The notes under the pieces are model-generated. The model made no database searches. It worked only from the letters and a program-made list of their open reading frames with translations, and was not told the origin of the DNA. Both the position numbers and the translations under genes were made by a program. Of a stretch of 18,493 nt of DNA, positions 1-6,356 are shown piece after piece. Source of the DNA: an uncultured Selenomonas sp. (GTDB lineage: Bacteria; Bacillota; Negativicutes; Selenomonadales; Selenomonadaceae); the NCBI GenBank assembly GCA_937915915.1, contig CALGGN010000389.1:1-18493 (forward strand), read 5' to 3'. How positions within the stretch are numbered: position 1 is the stretch's first letter; every line of letters starts with the position of its first letter.

Positions 1-518
1 GTCTGGCGGTCGCCGATGATGAGCTCGCGCTGGCCGCGGCCTATGGGTATCATGGAGTCGATGGCCTTGAGGCCGGTCTGCAGCGGCTCATGGACGGACT
101 TGCGGTCCGCAATGCCTGGCGCCTGGAACTCTACCGGGCGATACTCCGCCGTGCTGATGGGGCCTTTGCCGTCAATCGGACGGCCCAGCGCATCCACGAC
201 GCGGCCGATCATGGCCTCACCCACAGGAACCTGCATGATGCGCCCCGTGCGCTTGACCGTATCGCCTTCCTTGATCTCCGTGTCGCCGCCGAGAATAACC
301 GCGCCGACGTTGTCCTGCTCAAGGTTCAGGACCAGTCCATATACATCGTTGCCAAAATCGAGAAGCTCGCCTGCCATGGCCTTGTCGAGACCATGCACGT
401 GGGCGATGCCGTCGCCGATTTCAATAACGGTACCCACATCATCAACATTCAGATCCACATGGTAGTTCTTGATCTGATCCTTGATGATGGCTGTTATTTC
501 TTCCGGATTCATTTTCAT
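1..518 (-). CDS. atpA: F1F0 ATP synthase subunit alpha, N-terminal third (cut by window edge)
   Basis: Alpha subunit of the F1 catalytic head. It forms the alpha3beta3 hexamer and carries the non-catalytic nucleotide sites. About 172 residues of the usual ~500 are visible: the N-terminal helix ([16 protein letters not shown]), the beta-barrel with [16 protein letters not shown] and [18 protein letters not shown], and the start of the nucleotide-binding domain. The sequence stops at GDRQT, the first residues of the Walker A loop (normally GDRQTGKT). The ATG at 516-518 is preceded by GGGGTGA at a spacing of about 10; a second ATG two codons later is also possible. It follows atpH by 24 nt in the same operon. 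Nothing looks degenerate, and the truncation is only the window boundary. The beta, gamma and epsilon genes would be expected beyond position 1. Confidence 0.97.
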   Translation of the reverse strand, partial: MKMNPEEITAIIKDQIKNYHVDLNVDDVGTVIEIGDGIAHVHGLDKAMAGELLDFGNDVYGLVLNLEQDNVGAVILGGDTEIKEGDTVKRTGRIMQVPVGEAMIGRVVDALGRPIDGKGPISTAEYRPVEFQAPGIADRKSVHEPLQTGLKAIDSMIPIGRGQRELIIGDRQ

Positions 519-542
519 AACTTTGCTGTCACCCCAGTTTCA

Positions 543-1085
543 TCAATTCGATGTCAAAAGCTCTCTTCTGAGTTTCTCGAGACGTCCCGTCACACTGCCG
601 TCGATGCGCTTGTCGCCAATCTTGACGACTACGCCGCCAATGAGACTTTTGTCCTCGTGCAAGCGGAGCTTGACCTTCTTGCCTGTGACAGTCGCCAGCT
701 TCTTCGCAAGCTTTTCCTGCTGAGCGCTTCCCATCGCGCTCGCCGTCGTGACATCCGCGATGACAATGCCCCTCGCCTGGTTGGAAAGACCGCGGAAGTC
801 CTCCTCAATCGCATCGAAAATGCCGATGCGGCGCTTGTCCACCAAAAGCAGCAGGAAATTCATGATGGTATCGGAAAGCTCGCCCTGATAGCATTTCATC
901 AGGAGCTCCTTCTTCGCCTTCCGCTCGATCTGCGGATTCTGGAAGAAGCCGCGGATCTCCGCGCTCTGGAAAAGATCCTCCCGCACACCTGCCAGCTCAT
1001 CACCATAGGCCTCAAGCTTGTTCTCCTCTTGGGCAATCTCGAAGATCGCCTTGGAATATTTACGTGCAAGCTGTAAGTTTAGCAT
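543..1085 (-). CDS. atpH: F1F0 ATP synthase subunit delta
   Basis: Delta (OSCP-type) subunit of the peripheral stalk, which ties the b-subunit dimer to the top of the F1 head. The 180-aa product has the usual family length. It begins MLNLQLARKYSKAIFEIA, the typical helical N-terminal domain, and ends with the C-terminal signature around LIGGVVVKIGDKRIDGSV. The start codon overlaps the atpF stop by 7 nt (ATGCTAA), which suggests translational coupling. No membrane segment is present, as expected for a soluble stalk protein. Its place between atpF and atpA is the canonical bacterial order. Confidence 0.97.
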   Translation of the reverse strand: MLNLQLARKYSKAIFEIAQEENKLEAYGDELAGVREDLFQSAEIRGFFQNPQIERKAKKELLMKCYQGELSDTIMNFLLLLVDKRRIGIFDAIEEDFRGLSNQARGIVIADVTTASAMGSAQQEKLAKKLATVTGKKVKLRLHEDKSLIGGVVVKIGDKRIDGSVTGRLEKLRRELLTSN

Positions 1086-1582
1086 GACAGATCACCAATC
1101 TTCTTCGAATCAAGCTGATCGATGAATTCGCCGATGATTGCTTCGTTCTCCTTGGCATCCATGTTCTTGGCAATGATCTTGCCTGCGGCTGCCATGGCAA
1201 GCGCACCGAACTCATCCTTGAGCTGCTCCACCGCGCGCTCGCGATCCCGCTGGATCTCTTCCTGCGCAGCTTTCCGCATCTGCTCGATTTCCTGTTTTGT
1301 CGCCTGAATGCTCGCCTCATGCTCCTCACGGGCACGTTTCTCCGCCTTGTCGACGATTTCCTGTGCCTTGGCATGAGCATCCTTGAGCTGATTCTTATAT
1401 TCGTTGAGGGTTGCCTCGGCAGCGGCCGCATCTGCGTCCGCCTTCTGGATGCTCTCGGCAATCTTGTCCTCACGTTCCTTCAGCATGCGGACCACCGGCT
1501 TGTAGGCCACGGCCCGCAGGATGGCAACGAGGATCAGGAAGTTCAGGATCTGCGCAAAGAATGTCGCATTAAGTTCTATCAA
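1079..1582 (-). CDS. atpF: F1F0 ATP synthase subunit b (TTG start)
   Basis: Membrane-anchored stator stalk. The 167-aa product has one N-terminal transmembrane helix (about residues 8-26, FFAQILNFLILVAILRAV), then a long charged helix rich in Ala, Glu, Lys and Gln that dimerises and reaches up to F1. The only sensible start is TTG at 1580-1582. No in-frame ATG lies upstream, and AAGGAGG at 1591-1597 sits 8 nt away, an ideal spacing. Length and layout are typical of the family. It overlaps atpH by 7 nt and follows atpE by 40 nt. Confidence 0.96.
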   Translation of the reverse strand: MIELNATFFAQILNFLILVAILRAVAYKPVVRMLKEREDKIAESIQKADADAAAAEATLNEYKNQLKDAHAKAQEIVDKAEKRAREEHEASIQATKQEIEQMRKAAQEEIQRDRERAVEQLKDEFGALAMAAAGKIIAKNMDAKENEAIIGEFIDQLDSKKIGDLSC

Positions 1583-1590
1583 TTCCTATG

Positions 1591-1597
1591 CCTCCTT
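1591..1597 (-). promoter_or_regulatory. Ribosome binding site that fixes the TTG start of atpF
   Basis: AAGGAGG on the minus strand, 8 nt before the TTG at 1582. It is a full anti-Shine-Dalgarno match and decides the unusual start codon. A second GGAGG lies further upstream, about 14 nt after the atpE stop, with no start codon at a useful distance. Confidence 0.85.
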
Positions 1598-1622
1598 TTC
1601 CGACTCGTACCTCCAAAGGAAA

Positions 1623-1874
1623 TTACTTGATCAGCGGATTCGCATAGAGCATGATGAGGGCAACGACCGCCGCGATGATCGCCATCGCCTCGATCAGACC
1701 AACGGAAATCAGCGTGTTGGTGAAGAGGGTGTTCTTTGCCTCCGGCTGACGGGTGATGCCGTCAATGAAATGGGATGTGACAAGACCGTCGCCGATACCT
1801 GCGCCAATCGCTGCGAGACCCATCGTAATACCTGCGCCGACCAGAGCGGCTGCGACCATGATTGCGTTTTCCAT
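1623..1874 (-). CDS. atpE: F1F0 ATP synthase subunit c (rotor ring), two-carboxylate type
   Basis: Proteolipid that oligomerises into the membrane rotor ring. The 83-aa product is two hydrophobic hairpin helices joined by the polar loop RQPEA (R42-Q43-P44). The essential ion-binding carboxylate is E62 in helix 2 (GLIEAMAI). Aligning the RQPEAK loop with the Propionigenium/Ilyobacter c-subunit puts D29 (GIGDGL) at the Gln32 position of those Na+ rotors and A63 at their Ser66. The D29, E62 and A63 codons were read directly from the DNA (GAC, GAG, GCG). The ring therefore appears to have two acidic residues per site but lacks the Na+-ligating Ser/Thr. The ATG has a near-perfect ribosome site 7 nt upstream, in keeping with the high copy number of c. 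Ion specificity cannot be settled from sequence. Confidence 0.97.
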   Translation of the reverse strand: MENAIMVAAALVGAGITMGLAAIGAGIGDGLVTSHFIDGITRQPEAKNTLFTNTLISVGLIEAMAIIAAVVALIMLYANPLIK

Positions 1875-1881
1875 GAAAAAA

Positions 1882-1889
1882 TCCTCCTT
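1882..1889 (-). promoter_or_regulatory. Very strong ribosome binding site of atpE
   Basis: AAGGAGGA on the minus strand, 7 nt before the atpE ATG and within an A/T-rich leader. It is the strongest translation signal in the atp operon and fits the need for several c-subunits per enzyme. Confidence 0.8.
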
Positions 1890-1911
1890 AAATACAGATA
1901 AAATAAACAGA

Positions 1912-2586
1912 CTACTCTTCCTCTTCTTTCAGCGCGTTGGCCAGATACGCCATCGACAGCATGGTGAAGATAACCGCATGAACACAGCTGATAAAGATAC
2001 TGAACATCAGCCATACCACCGACGGAATCGGCATCCAGACCGGCATCAGCTTCAGCAGGACGATAATCAGGATCTCGCCTGCCAGGATATTGCCGAATAG
2101 ACGAAAAGCCAGCGTGATCGGCTTCGCGATTTCCTCAATGGCATTGATGATGACAAAGGGCGCAAACGGCTGGAAGAAATGGGCAATGTAATGCCCTCCC
2201 TTGAAGTACAGCCCCAGCACATGCACCATGACAACGATCATCAGCGCCAGCCCCAACGTCGTGTTCAGATCGTTCGTCGGCGACGCCAGCGTCGGAATGA
2301 GCCCCAGCAGGTTGGAAACCAGCAGGAACATGAACAGCGTGACAATGAGCGGCGCCAGCATGCGTCCGCGCTTTCCCATCATCGCATCGATCTGGCCGTG
2401 CAGCCATGTGACAATCATCTCGACGACATTCTGCCAGCCGCTGGGCACCAGCTTCAAGTTGCGCGTTGCCAGAAAGCCGATCAGGATGACGATCGCCATC
2501 GCGAGCCACGTCATGGTCAAGGTCTCCGCATTGAAGGTAAAGCCCCCGACCTGCGTAAAGCCACGATGGATGATCCCTTCACTCAT
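1912..2586 (-). CDS. atpB: F1F0 ATP synthase subunit a
   Basis: Integral membrane stator subunit that forms the two ion half-channels against the c-ring. The protein is about 224 aa and strongly hydrophobic, with several helices. The essential arginine is R162 in KPITLAFRLFGN, and the PTNDLNTTLGLAL helix is typical of the family. Two in-frame ATGs exist, at 2592 and 2586. AAAGGAGG at 2596-2603 is 3 nt from the first and 9 nt from the second, so the second (MSEGIIHRG) is preferred. The tail ends in four glutamates. It follows atpI and precedes atpE, the standard order. Confidence 0.96.
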   Translation of the reverse strand: MSEGIIHRGFTQVGGFTFNAETLTMTWLAMAIVILIGFLATRNLKLVPSGWQNVVEMIVTWLHGQIDAMMGKRGRMLAPLIVTLFMFLLVSNLLGLIPTLASPTNDLNTTLGLALMIVVMVHVLGLYFKGGHYIAHFFQPFAPFVIINAIEEIAKPITLAFRLFGNILAGEILIIVLLKLMPVWMPIPSVVWLMFSIFISCVHAVIFTMLSMAYLANALKEEEE

Positions 2587-2646
2587 AGACATCTACCTCC
2601 TTTCGGTGTTGCTTCGGATTCTTGTATCTGATCCTCGCTCCCTCCT

Positions 2647-3030
2647 TTATTTCCTACTGGCACCCCGAAACTCATCCGTAATCAGATGAACCATGAACAG
2701 CAGATAGAACAGCCAAAAGCCTGCCACCACCATGCCGAACACCTCTGCCGAAATCCGGACCGCAGCAAACAGCACGACAAGCAGCACTGCAAGCCGCAGC
2801 ACAAGCCCCCAAAGCATCTCACGCCTTGCTCCCGAAGCGGAAAGACCCGCGCTTCTCCAGATTCGATAGGCCATGGTCCACGCATACACAGCTGCCGCAA
2901 AGTAGCCGATGAAAAGCGCGCCGATGAGATCCGCCCTGCCGTTTGCCGCCAAGGTGATGACCGCCATCAGCGTCACAACGCCAAGGCTTTTCAACATGCG
3001 TTTCACGGATGCCAATAAAATTCCCTTCAT
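2647..3030 (-). CDS. atpI: ATP synthase subunit I (AtpI)
   Basis: Small membrane protein of the ATP synthase I family, thought to help assemble the c-ring and, together with AtpZ in alkaliphilic Bacillus, linked to Mg2+ uptake. The ~127-aa product shows about four hydrophobic segments (VVTLMAVITLAANG, GALFIGYFAAAVYAWTM, LVLRLAVLLVVLFAAV, FGMVVAGFWLFYLLFMV), the family layout. The start is taken at ATG 3028-3030 (MKGILLASVKRML). AAGGAGG lies only 3 nt upstream, which is tight. An ATG at 3084 would add 18 Arg-rich residues but has no ribosome site. The call rests on position immediately before atpB plus topology, because this family diverges fast. Confidence 0.85.
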   Translation of the reverse strand: MKGILLASVKRMLKSLGVVTLMAVITLAANGRADLIGALFIGYFAAAVYAWTMAYRIWRSAGLSASGARREMLWGLVLRLAVLLVVLFAAVRISAEVFGMVVAGFWLFYLLFMVHLITDEFRGASRK

Positions 3031-3155
3031 GCTCCTCCTTCGAACGCGCGCCAGCGCACGCCTCTTCCGAGTCCGCAGGCACATGCAGGCAAACAGCCCG
3101 CCATGTACCTATCTATCTTATTTCGACAGATTTTTTTATTTCCCTGCTATATTTT
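3031..3155 (-). other. 125-nt intergenic gap between the Fic-STAS-kinase gene and atpI
   Basis: The upstream half (about 3105-3155) is strikingly A/T-rich, with an A7 run on the minus strand. The half next to atpI is G/C-rich, with alternating GCGC stretches that could fold near the atpI ribosome site. This is the largest gap in the atp region and a natural place for an internal promoter of the core atp genes. I could not find a -35/-10 pair good enough to call, and no small coding frame with a ribosome site was seen. Confidence 0.4.
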
Positions 3156-3184
3156 TTAAATATAAAAGTTTTCCTGACAGGAAA
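3148..3184 (-). terminator. Possible weak terminator or paired inverted repeats at the 3' end of the Fic-STAS-kinase gene
   Basis: Two inverted repeats lie side by side. TTTCCTG-T-CAGGAAA at 3170-3184 falls in the last codons of the gene and folds as a 6-bp stem with a 3-nt loop. It is followed by a T-rich stretch (ACTTTTATATTT). Next comes TATATTT-AAA-AAATATA at 3148-3164, an A/T-only hairpin overlapping the TAA stop. Together they could cause partial termination or serve as an mRNA stability element. The first stem is short and the second is weak, so a strong terminator is unlikely. Confidence 0.35.
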
Positions 3185-4835
3185 CCGATTCGGTGATGGT
3201 CGCCCTGCATGCCGCTACCCGTTCCGCATTCCCCTTTTTGACGTAGTGGTTCATGAGCCGCACATAGGAGAGGATCTGTGCGCTCCTTTCGATTTCCGGA
3301 AGGCGATCCGCCCGATCCTCAAAATAGAATTTCAGCAGCAGCTCCCAAAGCCTGTCCGTCAGTTCCGGAGACATGCCCGTGACCATCCTGTGCCGCACAA
3401 AACCTGTATCATCGAAGCGGCGATAGCCCACATAGGTCGCATACAGCGCGGAAAATTCAAAGATGGGCTGCCCCAGCCCCATGCTGTCCATGTCGATGAG
3501 GTAGAGCTCCCCATTGCTGTCCACCATGATGTTCTTGGCATGGCAGTCTCCATGCACCAGATGATCGTCATCCGGCACGGCCTCCAACATGGCCTTCAGC
3601 TTCCCTGCGCAATCGGCGGGAAGATATTCCCCGATCCGTCGCAGCCGTCTCAGCATCCCATCCCTGCAAGACTCACCGATGGCACGGCTGCCCGCTCCAT
3701 CCGCAGAAACCTCATGGATGCTTTTCAGAAGCTGCACCATCATTCTCGCATATTCCTCGATGCGCTCCGGCCGGTCGTGGATCAGCGCCGCCAATGTCTC
3801 TGCCTCCAGCATCTCGTACACAGCGCCGAAGCGGTTCCCCAGGCGCACGATATCATAGGAAATCGCCGTGGGGATGCCCAGCATGAACACCGCCTTTGCC
3901 GCCTCCAGTTCCGTCCGTATCTCTTTCAGCGTGAAATTTTCCCGGTAGGCTTTGATCATCGTATCGCCGTCCATGCGATAGATCTCCCCATTGGCGCCCT
4001 CGGACAGCTTCGTGCATCCATCCACAGAGAGCCGCCGCATCATCTTTTCCGTCGGCATCATCTGGGTGATCCCCGTCATCTCGAGGATTTCATAGGCTTC
4101 CGGCGACACATCCACAAGGGCAATGCCCTTCATGCGCTTGGCAAGTATCAGAAAGATCCTGAGGCCCATGCTGGAAATATATCTCAACCCGACCAGATTC
4201 AATGAAAGCGGCTTCTCAGGGTGAAGCCCCCGCAATTCGTCAATCTGCGCCTGCACCGACCTTGCATTGGCAGCATCTATTTCCCCCACCAAGTAGATGA
4301 TCTGCCCCTCCTCGTCGCAATCCGAATACGCAATGCTCTTATCCTGCGGATACTCCTGGGGGATCAGCGTCTGATAATAGCGCCAAAAAGCCTGATAAGC
4401 CATCGGGTCCGAATGCGAGTAGGGCAGGCAGCCCACACTCTCATCGTATTCCTTCCGCTCCCTGTACTCCGGCAGTCGAAGTCCTTTCCTCATCAGCGCA
4501 TAGGCAGAGAGCAGCCGCGCCATGCGCTCGCTGCCATCTGCAAAGAAATGCCCTGCAATATCTGCATGAAACTCGATAAAGCAGGCTGTTTCCCACGGAT
4601 TGGAGAGCGTGCCGCGAAGACGCTCCCAGAGCCTCTCACAGAACCACGAGAACCTTTCGTCATCCTGTGCCGGCTTGCTCACGCCCGCTTGCCCCGCCAT
4701 CTGCCCAATCCATGCCCGCAGATCCGCCGCGGATGCAAAGCTGTGCTCCCGCATCTCATAGGCAAAGGGCAGCGCATCCTTGATATTTTCGGAAATTGCC
4801 TGCCGATATGCTTCCATTGAAACCTTTTCTTCCAT
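3156..4835 (-). CDS. Fic-like / STAS / APH-type kinase fusion protein in the atp operon
   Basis: A 559-aa soluble protein with three recognisable parts. Residues ~80-125 resemble the Fic AMP-transferase core: H96-F-F98-A-D100-G101-S-E-R104-M-A-R107 matches HxFx(D/E)GNxRxxR except that Asn is Ser. Residues ~176-270 form a STAS domain (GQIIYLVGEID, then YISSMGLR), with S222 at the position phosphorylated in SpoIIAA-type antagonists. Residues ~275-530 are an aminoglycoside-phosphotransferase-type kinase: K295 in MIKAY, the catalytic loop H428-G-D430-xHxxN435, and metal-binding D448 in LIDMD. The kinase part resembles the putative kinase family I know as TIGR02172, which can carry STAS domains. 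The start ATG lies 10 nt after atpZ, with AGGAG overlapping the atpZ stop. Substrate and role are unknown. A regulator of ATP synthase or of a stress response is only a guess from position. The STAS and kinase calls are firm; the Fic call is moderate. Confidence 0.85.
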   Translation of the reverse strand: MEEKVSMEAYRQAISENIKDALPFAYEMREHSFASAADLRAWIGQMAGQAGVSKPAQDDERFSWFCERLWERLRGTLSNPWETACFIEFHADIAGHFFADGSERMARLLSAYALMRKGLRLPEYRERKEYDESVGCLPYSHSDPMAYQAFWRYYQTLIPQEYPQDKSIAYSDCDEEGQIIYLVGEIDAANARSVQAQIDELRGLHPEKPLSLNLVGLRYISSMGLRIFLILAKRMKGIALVDVSPEAYEILEMTGITQMMPTEKMMRRLSVDGCTKLSEGANGEIYRMDGDTMIKAYRENFTLKEIRTELEAAKAVFMLGIPTAISYDIVRLGNRFGAVYEMLEAETLAALIHDRPERIEEYARMMVQLLKSIHEVSADGAGSRAIGESCRDGMLRRLRRIGEYLPADCAGKLKAMLEAVPDDDHLVHGDCHAKNIMVDSNGELYLIDMDSMGLGQPIFEFSALYATYVGYRRFDDTGFVRHRMVTGMSPELTDRLWELLLKFYFEDRADRLPEIERSAQILSYVRLMNHYVKKGNAERVAACRATITESVSCQENFYI

Positions 4836-4845
4836 AACCGCTCTC

Positions 4846-5097
4846 CTACACTGTTCCGGTGCGCTTCAACTGGCGGTACAGGCTGTAAATCGCAATGGGA
4901 AACCCCAGCAGTATCCCCGCAAACTTCCCTTTCATCCCCAGCCCCAGATGCTCATCCGCCAGATTTCCCAAATACACACAGATGCCAATCACTGCCGCAA
5001 GGTAAATGCCGACGCCTGACAGGAAGGAAAAAGCCTTCCAAGTCTGCCGCAGCCCCTCATGAGAATCTTTTTCTGTTGCATGCTGCTCTCGTTTCAC
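4846..5097 (-). CDS. atpZ: AtpZ/AtpI-family small membrane protein (GTG start)
   Basis: Small protein with two membrane helices that heads many F-ATPase operons. In Bacillus it is implicated, together with AtpI, in Mg2+ handling and c-ring assembly. The 83-aa product has a charged N-terminus, helix 1 (FLSGVGIYLAAVIGICVYLG), a polar loop (NLADEHLGLGMKGK) and helix 2 (FAGILLGFPIAIYSLYRQL), the typical family pattern. The frame stays open upstream to 5202, but that would run into wecB and through the terminator hairpin. GTG at 5095-5097, with GAGGTGA 5 nt upstream, gives MKREQHATEKD and is the preferred start. It opens the atp operon. Confidence 0.85.
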   Translation of the reverse strand: MKREQHATEKDSHEGLRQTWKAFSFLSGVGIYLAAVIGICVYLGNLADEHLGLGMKGKFAGILLGFPIAIYSLYRQLKRTGTV

Positions 5098-5102
5098 CTG
5101 CT

Positions 5103-5109
5103 TCACCTC
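5103..5109 (-). promoter_or_regulatory. Ribosome binding site that fixes the GTG start of atpZ
   Basis: GAGGTGA on the minus strand, 5 nt before GTG 5095-5097. It lies downstream of the wecB terminator hairpin, so a transcript starting after the hairpin would still carry it. Confidence 0.65.
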
Positions 5110-5125
5110 AATGCACAAATACCAC

Positions 5126-5152
5126 AAAAGCCGCGGCATCACAACCGCGGCT
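5126..5152 (-). terminator. Intrinsic terminator after wecB
   Basis: A perfect 8-bp GC-rich stem, AGCCGCGG / CCGCGGCT (5145-5152 with 5129-5136), encloses the 8-nt loop TTGTGATG and runs into TTTT on the minus strand. It starts 12 nt past the wecB stop, exactly where the polysaccharide unit should end and the atp operon begin. The T-run is short, so some read-through into atpZ is plausible. Confidence 0.75.
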
Positions 5153-5164
5153 GCTGTTTGCGTT

Positions 5165-6328
5165 TTAGCGTGCCATGAACACTTCCGGCCGCTCCTTGGC
5201 AAAGCCGAAATGGTAAAGAATGCCCTGAACGATGCGCTCGGATGCCTTGCCGTCGCCGTAGGGATTACAGGAACCCGCCATGCGGTCGTACTCTTTTTGA
5301 TCCGTCAGCAGACGCTTTGCCTCTTCATAGACACGATCCCGTTCCGTCCCTATGAGCTTGACCGTACCGGCCGCCACGGCTTCCGGACGTTCCGTCGTAT
5401 CCCGCAGCACCAGCACCGGTTTCCCAAGAGCCGGTGCCTCCTCCTGCACCCCGCCCGAATCCGTCAGAATCAGATGGGAGCGATGCATGAGATTCGCAAA
5501 AGGCTCATAGTCCAGCGGATCGATCAGGTGTACCTTTTCCAGCCCGCCAAGCTCCTCATTGACCACCTCGCGCACCTTCGGATTCTTGTGGACGGGGAAC
5601 ACGATCTCCACGTCCTCGAATTCCTCGGTCAGCTGCTTGAGCGCCTTATAGACATGCCGCATAGGTGCGCCCAGATTCTCGCGGCGATGCGTCGTCACAA
5701 GGATCATGCGCTTTCCCGTGAAATCCAGATCATGCAGGAAGAAGTTCTCAAACTCAAAATCATCCCGCACCGTCTGATGCAGTGCGTCAATGACCGTATT
5801 GCCCGTCACGAAAATACGCTCCGACGGCACATTCTCTTTCCGAAGATTTGCCTCGGAAGTATCCGTCGGCGCAAAGTGCAAATCCGCAATCGCTCCGGTG
5901 AGCTTGCGGTTCATTTCCTCCGGAAAGGGCGAATACTTGTTGCCGGTCCGAAGCCCTGCCTCCACATGCCCCACCGCGATCTGATGGTAATAGGCCGCCA
6001 GCGCCCCCGCAAAGGTGGTTGTCGTATCGCCATGCACCAGCACGATGTCCGGCTGCTCCTGCGCCAGAACCTCATCCAGGCCGTTCATTGCCCTGCTGGT
6101 GATATCGAAGAGCGTCTGTCCCGCCGCCATGATGTCCAGATCATAGTCAGGGTGAATGTGAAAGAGGTGCAGCACCTGATCCAGCATCTCCCTATGCTGG
6201 GCGGTCACCGCAACGACGGGAAGAATGTCATCCGGGTGCTTCTGCAGTTCCAGTACGACAGGAGCCATCTTGATCGCCTCGGGCCGCGTCCCGAATACCG
6301 TCATGACCTTTATTTTCTTGTTGCCCAT
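5165..6328 (-). CDS. wecB: UDP-N-acetylglucosamine 2-epimerase (non-hydrolysing)
   Basis: Interconverts UDP-GlcNAc and UDP-ManNAc in the cytoplasm, supplying ManNAc-based sugars for surface polysaccharides. The 387-aa product is full length for the family. It starts with the Rossmann motif VMTVFGTRPEAIKMAP. Residues matching the known E. coli catalytic set are visible: D101 (HGDTTTT), E123 (HVEAGLRTGN), E137 (PFPEEMNRKL) and H214 (VTTHRREN). The SGGVQEEAPALGKPVLVLRDTTERPE segment near the C-terminus is the UDP-binding signature. The ATG at 6326-6328 has AAGGAG about 12 nt upstream. It follows wecA by 28 nt in the same short transcription unit. A hydrolysing or GDP-specific variant is unlikely given the residue matches. 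Confidence 0.96.
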   Translation of the reverse strand: MGNKKIKVMTVFGTRPEAIKMAPVVLELQKHPDDILPVVAVTAQHREMLDQVLHLFHIHPDYDLDIMAAGQTLFDITSRAMNGLDEVLAQEQPDIVLVHGDTTTTFAGALAAYYHQIAVGHVEAGLRTGNKYSPFPEEMNRKLTGAIADLHFAPTDTSEANLRKENVPSERIFVTGNTVIDALHQTVRDDFEFENFFLHDLDFTGKRMILVTTHRRENLGAPMRHVYKALKQLTEEFEDVEIVFPVHKNPKVREVVNEELGGLEKVHLIDPLDYEPFANLMHRSHLILTDSGGVQEEAPALGKPVLVLRDTTERPEAVAAGTVKLIGTERDRVYEEAKRLLTDQKEYDRMAGSCNPYGDGKASERIVQGILYHFGFAKERPEVFMAR

Positions 6329-6356
6329 AGCAAGGAAGCTCTCCTTTCCAAATCAC

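Noticed and set aside
90..1076. 328-codon open frame on the plus strand
   Set aside because: Antisense to atpA and atpH, both unmistakable on the minus strand.
2647..3084. Longer atpI starting at ATG 3084
   Set aside because: It adds an Arg-rich 18-residue leader without any ribosome site; ATG 3030 follows AAGGAGG.
3009..4205. 398-codon open frame on the plus strand
   Set aside because: Antisense to the Fic-STAS-kinase gene, crossing from atpI into it. No domain is recognisable and its composition is that of a shadow frame.
4846..5202. Longer atpZ starting at 5202
   Set aside because: It would overlap wecB and be translated through the terminator hairpin. The added residues look unlike the family, and a GTG with a good ribosome site exists at 5097.
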